Position numbers and translations under genes: made by a program
Assembly: GCF_950295315.1 (NCBI RefSeq)
Contig: NC_080172.1
Coordinates: 77,891,118 to 77,955,117, forward strand
Direction: 5' to 3'
Origin: Erinaceus europaeus
Lineage: Eukaryota > Chordata > Mammalia > Eulipotyphla > Erinaceidae
Length of the DNA stretch: 64,000 nt
Notes under the pieces: generated by a model
The model's input: the letters and a program-made list of their open reading frames with translations, nothing else
What the model was told of the DNA's origin: nothing
Database searches by the model: none
In this document: one piece after another, positions 53,670 to 64,000 of the stretch
Layout: every line of letters starts with the position of its first letter
How positions within the stretch are numbered: position 1 is the stretch's first letter

Positions 53670-54519
53670 CCTATTGTCAGACCAGAAACAATCAAATACT
53701 TAGAGGAAAACATTGGTAAAACACTTTCCCACATACACCTCAAGGACATCTTTGATGAATCAAACCCAATTGCAAGGAAGACTAAAGCAGAAACAAACCA
53801 ATGGGACTACATCAAATTGAAAAGCTTCTGCACATCCAAAGAAACTATTAAACAAACAAAGAGACCCCTCACAGAATGGGAGAAGATCTTCACATGCCAT
53901 ACATCAGACAAGAAACTAATCACCAAAATATATAAAGAGCTCAGCAAACTTAGCACCAAAAAAGCAAATGACCCCATCCAAAAATGGGCAGAGGATATGA
54001 ACAAAACATTCACCTCAGAGGAGATCCAAAACGCTAACAAACATATGAAAAACTGCTCTAGGTCACTGATTGTCAGAGAAATGCAAATTAAGACAACACT
54101 AAGATACTACCTCACTCCTGTAAGAATGGCATACATCAAAAAGGACAGCAGCAACAAATGCTGGAGAGGTTGTGGGGACAGAGGAACCCTTTTACACTGC
54201 TGGTGGGAATGTAAATTGGTCCAGCCTCTGTGGAGAGCAGTCTGGAAAACCCTCAGAAGGCTAGACATGGACCTTCCATATGATCCAATAATTCCTCTTC
54301 TGGGCTTATACACCAAGGACTCCATAACACCCAACCAAAAAGAGGTGTGTACTCCTATGTTCATAGCAGCACAATTCATAAGAGATAATACCTGGAAGCA
54401 ACCCAGGTGCCCAACACCAGATGAGTGGCTGAGAAAGCTGTGGTATATATACACAATGGAATACTATGCAGCTATCAAGAACAATGAACCCACCTTCGCT
54501 GACCCGTCTTGGACAGAGC
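53670..54519 (+). pseudogene. Twin-primed L1: inverted ORF2 C-terminal fragment, open for about 284 codons
   Basis: Plus-strand frame from 53,646 to 54,527; about the first eight codons come from inverted 3'UTR. It encodes the end of L1 ORF2: the [13 protein letters not shown] region, the acidic [13 protein letters not shown] region, the C-terminal cysteine cluster (C..GC ... HCWWEC), and [16 protein letters not shown] near the end. It stops at the target duplication. The uninterrupted frame over a non-selected fragment indicates a young insertion. No promoter or start, so not a gene. Confidence 0.93.
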
Positions 54520-54532
54520 CAGCCTAAATGTT

Positions 54533-54843
54533 CTAAAACACAAGGAGACCTAGGCTGTGTAATATAGACAGCCTCATGACATAATCTCCCTTTTCACTGC
54601 TCCCATGCCACTTAACACTATCTTATTTAGGTTGTTCATATATTTGTGTCTTTGATGAAGTCCCACCAATTTCACTGGACTATAACAAGAAATCAGGGTT
54701 CTTACTGTCCTGTACTGCTCAATCCCTGGATCTAACAGTGTAGACTGATAATGTTGCTGGGTGTTATTATTTTTTTCCCCTGTGGAGACAGGGCCTCACT
54801 CATAAACAGTTTCACCACTTTCAGGTTGTTTTGTCATTCAGAT

Positions 54844-54845
<2 letters not shown>
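54533..54845. other. Unassigned DNA
   Basis: Nothing recognised apart from a T/C-rich patch near 54,765-54,785. Confidence 0.45.

Positions 54846-54893
<48 letters not shown>
54846..54893. repeat. (CA)n microsatellite
   Basis: About 24 CA units followed by (GA)n. The VCVCVC frame is an artefact. Confidence 0.97.
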
Positions 54894-54894
<1 letters not shown>

Positions 54895-54896
<2 letters not shown>

Positions 54897-55035
54897 AAAG
54901 AGAGAGAGAGAGAGAGATTGAGATTGCAAGAGACCACAGTACTGAAACTTCCTTCAATGTGGTGGGCTTTGTGCTTGAAATCTGGCTCATACATGTCACA
55001 AAGCAGTACACTAAGTGAACTATTTTGTTGATTCC
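54895..55035 (-). mobile_element. Old tRNA-derived SINE, minus strand
   Basis: GAGAAAGAGAGAGAGAGAGAG, CACAGTACTGAAACTTCCTTC, TGCTTGAAATCTGGCTC, TACACTAAGTGAACTATTTTG. Related to the copy at 42,885. Confidence 0.55.
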
Positions 55036-55199
55036 CAATAAATCCTTTTTTATTGTGTGAATGAACAGGCTTTATGTTGCCAGTCTATAATTTATTTAAA
55101 AAGATTTTAGTTTTCTTGGCTTTCTATTTTGCTTTTCTTTTCTTTCATCTCAATGGTAATATAAATATAGGAAAATACTGAGTCATTTCTCTCTTTTAT

Positions 55200-57340
55200 A
55201 TATTTTTATTTATAAAATGGAAACACTGACAAAAACCGTAGGATAAGAGCGGAACAACTCCACACAGTTCCCACCACTAGAACTCTGGTTCCCATCCCCT
55301 CCCCTGACAGCTTTCCTATTTTTTATCCCTCTGGGAGTATGGACCAAGGGACATTATGAGGTGCAGAGGGTGGAAGGTCTGGCTTCTGTAATTGTTTCCC
55401 AGCTGAAGATGGGCATTGACAGGTTGACCCATAATCCCAGTCTGTCTCTCTCTTTCCCTAGTGAGGCAGGGATCTGGGGAAGCAGGGCTCCAGGACACAT
55501 GGTGGGGTCATATGCCCAGGGAATTCCAGTTGGTATCACGGTAGCATCCAGAACTTGGTGGCTAAAAGAAGAGTTAACATATAAAGTCAAACAAATTGTT
55601 GACTAATCATTAACCTAAAGACTGGAATGTTGCAGATGAAGATTTGGGGATCTCCATTTTGTAGATAGTAGGCCTATTTTAGTTACATTCCACAGGGCCC
55701 ATGACTATACTTTTTTTTTTTTTCTGATCCTGACATCTGATGTACAGGTGGCCCAAGTTATTGTCTGGGGAGACGATGTCATAGCTGGAGAAAGGACCAG
55801 AAAGCTGGATCAGGGAAGAGAGTAGCTCCCAAATATAGAAAAGGTGTATAAATATTGTTGATTGTAAACCCCATTGATTTGATATGATTTGGGGCCCATA
55901 TTCAGATTAGTAGCCTATGTGACCTCTGTATCCCTATAGATCTGAGCTCACATTCTGTGGTCATGTGTAGGAACATTCCAAGCTGCCCCAATTTCAGAAC
56001 CTATCTTCCTCAGGTGGAACATAGAGTATGTTGTCCAGCCTCCCTTCAGAGGATGAAACATTCTCTACCGTTGTTGATCCAGGTTGAGGGCAAAGTCCTA
56101 TGGGGGTCTACAAAGGGGTCTATTTTGTTGTTCCTGATAGAGATGGACGGTAAGAATGGAGAGAGGGATTTATTTGAGGTCTAGGCCCATCATGTCTGTT
56201 TGGGAATCTCAGGACACCCTGACTAGGGCCCCAGCTGATGGAGTGGCCTGTTAGTGACTAAAGAGTCATCATTAAAGTATGCCAGTCATTTACCCTTATT
56301 CAGATTTTGTAGTCCTTACACTGATAAGGTTAGATTTGGAGTGACTGAGGGAAGTGTAACAGGAAGTAGGTGAGGAGGGTATGTATGTCTAAGAAGACAA
56401 TATTTCATTAGGAACTTTATAGTGTCTTTTTAGGTCTTTATACTTGCTTGCTGCATATATTAACTCACTGCAGACTATAGCACACTTTTGCTTTCAGGTA
56501 TATATTTTTCCATAATTTATGGATACATGTGAACATATGCCCTATCTCTTGGGACCTGGTCTATATCTATTTTTTGGGTCTTTGTTAGAAAGTGAACCAC
56601 CCGAAATGGAATTAGAGAATCCTATGAGAAAGGACAGGTCTAACTCGAGTAATGAGGGTGAAGGGTTGACGTTTTATGCCTGACATCTCTGGACACAGTC
56701 TGAAGTGAAGCATGCTGAGATGGTACTCCTTGCATTGATTAGGTTATGGTCAGCAGATGTAATATCATTTGGTATGAATTGAGAGATGCATGCAGGAAAG
56801 TGAGCCCCACCCTAGAGGTTCCAGGACTGGGGCAGGTATAGTATCTACAGAGGAAGCAGGAGGTTCCTGCCATTTTAGGGTTTAAGAAGGCAGTAGATAG
56901 TTACTGCTATAATCGAATTATTTGGCAATTGGTTTAACTTTGAAAATCTTACTGTTAGGATTTGCTGTATCATTCACAACATCACCATAATTTATGTCCT
57001 ATGACATTATTTGTGTATAGCTGTGTCTTATAGAGTAATGCCACTGGTTGTTTCTGTTATCCCTAGTCTAAGCTTTTAGGAGAGTCAACATTTCAAAGAC
57101 TTGCCCTATGGTCTGTGCATTAAAAAGTTTGAGACATTCAATCAATTTCCCTTGTCTCAACTAAATAGTGAATTATATGACTACAAGTTAATAGGAGTGG
57201 CCATGAACACCATTCCCATAATCAAAAGACTGTATCCCACCCCACCCCCACCCCCAGTGATGCTGATCATCCACCTTCACCCTCCACCCAGAGATTTTTA
57301 CTTTGGTGCCCTACTCCAGTGAGTCATTTCTCTTGACTAG
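55200..57340 (-). mobile_element. L1 with long 3'UTR, minus strand
   Basis: Continuous 3'UTR of about 2.1 kb: A/T-rich 3' terminus at 55,200-55,225, terminal block (55,226-55,610), middle region (55,620-56,450, matching 62,100-62,520 in reverse), and upstream region (56,460-57,330, matching 7,165-8,050). Only traces of ORF2-proximal sequence lie beyond 57,340. Shows that the separate blocks elsewhere belong to one UTR. Confidence 0.88.
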
Positions 57341-57419
57341 AGGTCTTTGACACTTTTTTCCAGATCTCCATGATGCAGCCTTAGTCTACATCTTATCTCT
57401 GACTTTCTGCCACATTCAG

Positions 57420-58552
57420 CTGAGTCAAGCCTCAGTTGCATTCTACTCAGTGTACCCACTTAATTTATGAACCTAAACATCTGCTAATCACTCCTACTTA
57501 GAACTTGTCATGACATATATAAATGTTTATTACTTGTGCCTTCCATTTTTGAGTCATATGTTTTACTCTTTTGATTTAAACAACTGAGTTTTTCTTCTAG
57601 ACAAAAATAGTACTGATAATATAACTAGCCATGAAGTGAGACTTTTACCAGGTGATAATCATTCATCTGCCAAGGTGTGAACGCTTGAAGGACATCCTTT
57701 TATTTTACCATGTGAAGTTTACTCCTGCTTAACCATGGTCCTTAGAGAATAAGCCTGGTTGTAGGCATGTTGACTGATAGTATCTAACCTTCTAGTTATA
57801 AAAATGTAATTGTAATTACTGTTGTTTAAACAGCTGAAGGCATTTAGTGCATTATGTGACATGCTGACCCTTAAGAGGCAGATTGCAGTGGACCTAAAGG
57901 AAACTGCTCACTTAGTACTTTGATTTACATTTCTGCTGTGCAGAGAAAAGACTTAAAAAGTTTTTGTTTTTTTTTAAGTAAAACCAAAGTCAAGCCTGAA
58001 TTCTAAGTCTATGTTGCTGACTCAGTCTGTGTTGACAAGTAAAATTAGTTTCTTGAGGAGAAAGTACCTAAAAGACTCTATTTGTTATTATTAAAAATTG
58101 AATTATATATGAAGTGATTCACCTTAATATCAAACTTTATTCCCAGATCATCAAAAACTATCTAAAGTTGCCAAAGAAACATGATGATACGAGTTCTTAG
58201 AGAGTGTCATTTGGAAAACTGACCGATAAATAAAATGAAATTTCAGGAGTTGAGAACAGAAACAAGAATACCAGTATACTTTAGATTGTGTAAAATCTTA
58301 TCAGGACTTTTTACTGGACAGAAGCCCAGACTTAGAAAGATCACTGGTACCAAGCAGCACAGTTTCTTATGAAGATTGACAGGCATGAAAACTGACCCTC
58401 CATGGAGAACTGTATTCTAAGAACCTCATTAATTTTAGTATTGAGATATTTTCAGCATTCAAGGCAAAGAGAGGATCCATAGAGCAAGTCTTCATAGAAC
58501 ATTGAGTTTTATGTGCTTTATATATTTGTTCATTCACTTATGACAATTTTCC
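57420..58552. other. Unassigned AT-rich DNA
   Basis: No recognised gene or repeat. Confidence 0.5.
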
Positions 58553-58695
58553 CCTACAGGCAGGGAGCTGAGGCTTGAACCTGGATTCTTAAGCACCCAC
58601 AGCACTGCTTCATCTCTCATGAAGATTATCCCTTGCTAGTGGGGACTAGGGGTTTGAACTTGGGTCATTGTGCATGGTAGTTTGTGCATTCAGCA
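58553..58695 (-). mobile_element. Old SINE group A fragments, minus strand
   Basis: CCCTACAGGCAGGGAGCTGAG, GGCTTGAACCTGGATTCTTA, then GCACTGCTTCATCTCTCATG and GGGGACTAGGGGTTTGAAC: two partial copies, or one rearranged copy. Confidence 0.6.
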
Positions 58696-59444
58696 GGGGC
58701 TGCTTTTATATCTACAAAATAGAGTTAGTCTAAATCACACACTTAGGAAAAGTCTTAAAATACTATCTTTCTGTAGATGTATAAAGATTATAGATGAGTT
58801 TTTCTAGGTTTATTTGTATGTGTAAGTGGCTATTTTAACACAGTCATCCATTTGTTTCTATGCTCATTCATTAATTAAGTCCATAAATATTTATTGAGTT
58901 CCTTCTTTGTATGATACAGTGTTTTAAATCCTAAGGATACAGAAGTAAATAAAATAATTGTAATAAAAAATCTCTCACTTTTTTGAGCTTGTGTTTGGAA
59001 AAAATCAATGGGCAAAGACAATTTAATCAAAAAGTACATTATATGATAAGTAACCATATGGAAAGCAGGATATGCAAGTTTGGTGGAGAAAGGAACTGTT
59101 TACTTTTAATACAAATATTAGACTTGTAATTTGATAAAACACATTTATCTTATTCTTGTTTTCTAGATACTGTCTATTTAAAACAATAAAAAGTAGGTAA
59201 GTAGAAAGAGGAAAACTATTATTGTAGTTGCTCCTGTGTTTATTAGTCAACAGCAAGTTTGGCCTTCTAATGTATCTGAAATATCTGTGCAATATTGTCA
59301 ACTACTCAATGCACTTCAAAAACTACTGAAGTAAAGTTTCGTTTTTGGCTATAAATCAATCCATCATCAAAGGGGAGTTTCCTTGGGGTATACCATGTTG
59401 GCTGTGATAATAGTTTTGTGGGTCTCCCTTCCCATTCTCTCTTT
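58696..59444 (-). other. Mostly unassigned; possible ancient LINE remnant
   Basis: 58,870-58,960 (AAATATTTATTGAGTTCC, then CTAAGGATACAGAAGTAAAT) resembles a very old LINE-derived repeat common in mammals. The remainder is unassigned. Confidence 0.35.
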
Positions 59445-59662
59445 TTAAAATTTATTTAATTATCTTTATTTAATTATTGGGTAGAGACAGCCAGAAATTG
59501 AGAGGGACAGAGGTGATAGGGATAGAGACAGAAAGATGCCTGCAACACTGCTTCAACACTCTCAAAGCTTTCCCCCTGCAGGTGGAGATCAGGGGCTCCA
59601 ACCTTGAGTCCTTGTGCACTGTAACATGTGTGCTCAACCAAGTGGGCCATCACCCAGCCCCC
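59445..59662 (-). mobile_element. SINE group A2, minus strand
   Basis: TTTATTTAATTATTGGGTAG, GAGACAGCCAGAAATTGAG, CCCTGCAGGTGGAGATCAGG, GTAACATGTGTGCTCAACC. Confidence 0.9.
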
Positions 59663-59704
59663 TTCGCATCCTCTTCTACACCTGAAATCTTTTTAACTTC
59701 TTAA

Positions 59705-59865
59705 AATATTTATTATTTTTAATGAGTGAGAGATGCAGAAAGCAAACAAAAAGGAAAGAACAGCGCCGCTCAGCACTGGGTTATGATGTTGCTAGGGATT
59801 GAGCTAGGGATCTCAGATCTGATCTGCAATAGTCTTTTTCATAACCAATATGCTATTTGATAAAT
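59705..59865 (-). mobile_element. SINE group B-like, older, minus strand
   Basis: AATATTTATTATTTTTAATG, GAGAGATGCAGAAAGC, CACTGGGTTATGATGTTGC, GGGATTGAGCTAGGGATCTC, CATAACCAATATGCTATT head. Confidence 0.65.
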
Positions 59866-61589
59866 CTTAAATGTTAAAGTTGATTTTTCTGTGTCATGTA
59901 TTCTAAGAATTCACTTTACAGAGGACAAAGGTAGACATCCTTGCAGCAATTTGGTCAGTTTCTTTTCCAGGACCTCTAAACATAAAGAACTGCTAGTAGT
60001 CTTATGGCCAATGGGCATAAAACTAAAAATTTTGTCCCACAGCAAATTTTACTGGAATTGTATGCTTTTGACCATTTACATTGATTAAGTTTTCCTCAAC
60101 TTCTCTAATCTCACTCTCCCAAGAGCTTTGCTTTCATTTTCTAAATGTTCTCTATATAAATTATATCTAAAAATAGCTTTTACAAGGTTAAAAATTAAGT
60201 ATTAGTTTTTCTATAGTGCAAACAAAGAACAAAAGGAGTATTATTGGTTAAGTGTATGCACTGGTTTCAGAAATATTAATGACTATAAAAAATAAATGCC
60301 CATTGATAGAAAAATTCTAAATTGTGAAGTAATGAATTTTAAAGCTAAATATTATATGAACTTTTAAATTGTATGATGCAAATATCATCCAATAGCACTT
60401 TACGACTCATATTTTAAAGATGAGATTAATTTCTATTTGTTTTTCATATTTATAAATGTCAAAGTATAATGTATTATGAAGAATGCAGGGAATAGAATTT
60501 TTGAAATTTCCTAGGACATCCATAATTTATCAGTGCTGTCTGTCTTCTCCTGAAAGAGTTTGGTAATTTTGGAATAAAATTATAAAAGTGAGTATATTCA
60601 AAATCTAAGTAAAATGATGCCTTGAGGTTAGGAACTAAAGATCATCTGAATGCTTTATATCATTTCTCCTTGACATTTTTCTAACATGATTTTAAATACT
60701 ATTATACGTTCATTTATTCATTTACAGAAATTAACTGATATGCTATATGCTAGATATCATTGTATTGGCTGAAGGTGCATACATGACAAATAATTTGTCT
60801 TAGAGCTGGTAGTCTAACAATGTAGATAAACAATGAAATAAAAAGATAAAGCACTGATATTTTAGATTAAGTACATGCTGAGCAAAACAAACAAAGAGGA
60901 AGTTGAATTTATAAATAGGATGACCAGGAAAGATTTCAGTGAAAAAGAGACTTGGAATACACACTTGAAGGATATTAAAGCAAATAGTATGGTTACCTGG
61001 AGAAAGAATGTTTGAGACTGAAGAAACAACGAATCTGAAAATCCTGGGTAGGATCATATTTGGTGTGTGGTGGACCAAAAGTAGGCAACTGTGTGTGACT
61101 GGTATGGAATGACAGTCGGTAAAGCTATTGATTTTCCTCCTTCAGCTGTGACTATAGGGCTTCTGTAACATACACATTATACATATTTATACATAGTATG
61201 TATAGGCTAATAATTAGTATTTCCCTCTCATTCATTAACGGTTCCAGATCTGAGCAGACTGAAAACTAGGGTGGATACATTTGTTCAGGCCAGTGCTTAG
61301 CTTTTAGGTTATTTATTTTTAAAGGTTTGTATTGCTTTAGAGCACTTATAGGTTTACAAAAGTGAGAATGAAGTACAGAGATTTTCTGTATTCCTCTTGA
61401 CCCCACACATGCACTGCCTTTCCTATTATCAACATCACTTACCAGAATGGTACTTTTTTTGTTTATTTGTTTTTCCAAAGGTGAACCTATATTGACACAG
61501 CATAATCACTCAAGTTCAAATTCCATTTTAACTTTAGAGCTTTCTTTTGGTATTTTTCTTTTATTTTGTTTTCATGTTTGTTTGTCTGG
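59866..61589. other. Unassigned AT-rich DNA; possible ancient LINE remnant
   Basis: 60,735-61,060 resembles the same very old repeat as 58,870 (GATAAACAATGAAATAAAAAG, GATGACCAGGAAAGATTTCAG, GACTTGGAATACACACTTGAAG). No gene recognised. Confidence 0.4.
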
Positions 61590-61714
61590 TTTTTGTTTTT
61601 ACCAGAGCACTGCTTAGCTCTGGCTTATGGTAGTGAAAGGAATTGAATCTGGGACTTTGGAGCCTCAGGCATGAGAGTCTGTTTGCATAATCATTATGAT
61701 ATCTACTTCCACCC
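61590..61714 (-). mobile_element. SINE group B, minus strand
   Basis: GTTTTTACCAGAGCACTGC, TTAGCTCTGGCTTATGGTAG, AATTGAATCTGGGACTTTGG, CATAATCATTATGATATC head. Confidence 0.88.
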
Positions 61715-61785
61715 TCTTTTGGTATTTATTCATCTCAGAATTTGAAAAAATATGTATACTTTTATCTAAGAGATATATTGGCAAA

Positions 61786-61811
61786 TATATATATATATAT
61801 ATATATATATT
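61786..61811. repeat. (AT)n microsatellite
   Basis: About 13 AT units. Confidence 0.93.
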
Positions 61812-61904
61812 AACTAAAGGAGAAGTACTATCTCTATGACATTCTATATTAGAATCATCAAACAAGTAAAGGCAGTTAAATTTAATGTTAACTTAGACTC
61901 CCCA

Positions 61905-63565
61905 AAAATATCTGAGGTATAGTTTCTCCCTAACTTGAGGTCAGACCCAACAAACTTAATACTGGTTTGGACACAACAAATCACACTGTACATTTAACAA
62001 CTGGGAGAAAGTCTAAGCTCATCATATAAAGAAAGGATTACAAAAAGTCTGTAAAGAGAAAGAAACTGGCTCACTTAACAATGGCCCTTTTGGTCAATAC
62101 CAGGCTACTCATCATCTGGGGCCCTAGCCAGGGGATCCTTAGATTCCTCCACATGGGAATGGGCTTAGACCTCCAATAAGTCCCCCACTTGCCACTTCCA
62201 TCAGACATGTGGGCCTCTCTAGGACTTTGCAATAAAGTAGCAATGGTAAGGACTGCCCCACTTTGCAAAGGGAGACTGGATCATCCTGCTCTGCCACTTG
62301 AGGAAGACTGGTCCTGAAATTAGTGCAGCCTAGAATGTTCCCTGCTATGACTATGGGCTTTGAACACAGACTGACAGGAACTAGGAGGTTACATAGTTTC
62401 CTGTGCTAAATATGAATAGATATGGACCCTGGGCCAGGTGGATGAGTTAGCTGTATTTGTATACTTTTGTCCTCCTCAAGTTTGGGAGCTACTCTCTGCC
62501 CTAATCCAGCATTCTTTCTTTCTTTAAATTTTTTTAAAAATTATACTTATTTATTGGAATGAGACAGCCAGAAATCAAGAGGGGAGGGAGATATAGAGAG
62601 AAAGACCTGCACCATTGCTTCACCACTTGCAGGACTTTTCCCCTCTACAGGTAAGGACAGATTTGAAACTGGGCCCTTGTACATTGTAGCATGTGTGCTC
62701 ACCCAGGTGTGCCACAACTCAGCCCCCAATCCAGCTTTCTAGTTCTGTTTTCAACATTGACTATATCCTCTCTGACAATGGTTTTAGTCCACCTGTATGT
62801 TACTGCTAACATAAAAAATTACTAAAGTCATGGGTCCCTAGGATCATACCTAAAATAGACTTCTTAGTTTCTCTCCATCCTAAAATCTCTATACTCACCT
62901 TCTCTATTACTATTTTATGGTACCTGTTCACTATTCAATTTTATTGTTTTGTCTTCCTTTGTATCATGCTGACTTTCAGTCACCAAGTTGGAGATGCTAC
63001 TGTTATTCCATCCTGACTTCCCTGGGCAGATGACCTCACCAATATGTCCTGTAACCTCATCTCTTCAAAACCCTACTTTATAAGGGAAAGATAGAAACAG
63101 GATGGGGGTATGGACAAACCTGCCAATGCCCATATTCAGTGGAAAAGCAATTACAGAGATCAGAACTCCCACCTTCTGTACCTAAAAGAATTTTGGTCCA
63201 TAGCCTCAGAAGTGGAACAATGTTAGGGGAAGATGACTAGTGGATCTGAAATCCAATTCTATTGAGACCTCAAGGCTCAGAGAGAGAAGATGAAAAAAGG
63301 AAGAACATTCAGAAGTAGCAATAGGTGTCAGTGTGACTTAGAAAGGAAGTAAATGCTAGAAGAAGAAGAAAGGAAGTAAAGGCAAGACTATAGAAAAAAT
63401 GGGTAAATATATATAAATAATAATTAACTCATATCTGTGGTCTTGGTAGAACTACTGCAGTTTCTAAGGAGGGAATGGGGACACAGAACTCTGGTGGTGA
63501 GAATGGTGTGGAATTATACTCCCATTGTCTCATAATTTTGTAAACCATGATTAATAAAAATAAAT
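61905..63565 (+). mobile_element. L1 long-3'UTR copy, plus strand, with SINE insertion
   Basis: Reverse-complement match to 55,600-56,260 (GGGGCCCTAGCCAGGGGATC, TTGGGAGCTACTCTCTGCCC) and direct match to 4,106-5,135. Ends GATTAATAAAAATAAATTAAAA near 63,565. More diverged than the copies at 7 and 53 kb, so the long UTR is an old trait of the lineage. Confidence 0.82.
62524..62728 (-). mobile_element. SINE group A2, minus strand
   Basis: TTATACTTATTTATTGGAATG, GAGACAGCCAGAAATCAAGA, CACCATTGCTTCACCACTTG, GTAGCATGTGTGCTCACCC. Flanked by AATCCAGCATTC and AATCCAGCTTTC, a probable imperfect target duplication (62,504; 62,728). Confidence 0.92.
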
Positions 63566-63659
63566 TAAAACATAATGGCATTAATCTACAACTATACTAT
63601 CATAGGATTTATTTTCATTGCCCTAAAAATCATCTGTGCTTCATTTGCTTAATTTTCCT

Positions 63660-64000
63660 TTTCTACATGCAAGTATTGATCTTTTTACTGATTCCACAGT
63701 TTTGCTTTTTACAGAATAGCATATAGTTGGATTCATTCTGTATATAGTCTTTTAAAATTGTGTTTCTTTCAATAAGCAATATGAATTTAAGGCCCCTCAT
63801 GTCTTTTTCTTGTTTGATAGTTAATTTCTTTTTAGCACTAAATAACATTGCATTCTCTGGATGCACCAGTTTGTCTATTCACCTACTAAAGGATGTCTTG
63901 GTTGCTTCCAAGTTTTGGCAATTGTGAATAAAGCTGCTATAAACATCAGTGTGCAGGTTTTTGTGTGAACATAAATTTTCAGCTTATTTGGGTAAATACC
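63660..64000 (-). mobile_element. Ancient L1 (L1M-type) 3' region, minus strand, runs off the window
   Basis: CAGAATAGCATATAGTTGGA, TTTAAGGCCCCTCATGTCTT, TAGCACTAAATAACATTGCA, AGTTTTGGCAATTGTGAATA and AAGCTGCTATAAACATC match the remembered reverse of old mammalian L1 ORF2/3'UTR. Confidence 0.8.

Noticed and set aside
53646..54527. 293-codon frame as a host gene
   Set aside because: It is the inverted ORF2 segment of a twin-primed L1, bounded by the inversion junction and the target duplication.
54838..55038. Frame with VCVCVC repeat and serine/leucine runs
   Set aside because: Translated (CA)n and (GA)n microsatellite next to an old SINE.

Overview
The window is non-coding, repeat-dense nuclear DNA from a placental mammal, most likely a hedgehog (Erinaceidae, e.g. 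Erinaceus or Atelerix). The best evidence is more than 30 copies of tRNA-derived SINEs whose head (A and B boxes, then a CCCCACCTGCAGG-type body and a purine/pyrimidine-rich tail) matches what I know of the hedgehog ERI SINEs. LINE-1 copies and LTR elements account for much of the rest. I found no host protein-coding exon, no rRNA or functional tRNA gene, no CRISPR array and no prokaryotic signal. The long open frames are all retroelement remnants or translated microsatellites. I call the SINE groups A1 (head with GCGCAAAGCGCAAGG-like sequence), A2 (head with CATTACAGTGTGC-like sequence) and B (head ending in CAGAGCTGAGCAGTGCTCTGG-like sequence); these names are mine.

Layout. 1-7.1 kb: AT-rich DNA with two LTRs, L1 pieces and SINEs. 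7.2-18.3 kb: a three-level nest. A minus-strand L1 with its 5' end preserved (5' end near 18,333, 3'UTR to 7,165) is split by a minus-strand class II (betaretrovirus-like) endogenous provirus (8,477-15,648) with a 6-bp target duplication. The provirus is itself split inside RNase H by a 5'-truncated L1 3'UTR (11,984-12,408) with a 16-bp target duplication. The provirus keeps capsid, nucleocapsid, protease, RT, RNase H and an unbroken integrase frame, but has frameshifts and stops, has lost the 3' half of its 5' LTR plus the leader and matrix, and shows no env. 18.4-30 kb: mostly unassigned AT-rich DNA with scattered SINEs, one MIR, microsatellites and a perfect 57-bp inverted repeat at 25.0 kb. 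30-36 kb: L1 fragments in both orientations, paired SINEs and an LTR. 36-39 kb: AT-rich DNA with long microsatellites. 39-46 kb: L1 fragments, including an inverted (twin-primed) 3'UTR copy and an internally deleted L1. 46-52 kb: SINEs, including an abutting inverted pair. 52-57.4 kb: LTRs, a young twin-primed L1 with target duplication and an old L1 copy with a 3'UTR of about 2.1 kb. 57.4-64 kb: AT-rich DNA, old repeats and another long L1 3'UTR copy, ending in an ancient L1 that leaves the window.

The most unusual observations are: a 33-bp match to the 5' half of tRNA-Gly in both LTRs of the provirus, stopping inside the anticodon loop; the perfect 57-bp palindrome at 25.0 kb; the very long lineage L1 3'UTR; and two independent twin-primed L1 insertions. 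Repeat identities rest on internal comparison of copies within the window and on remembered family structure; no database was searched.
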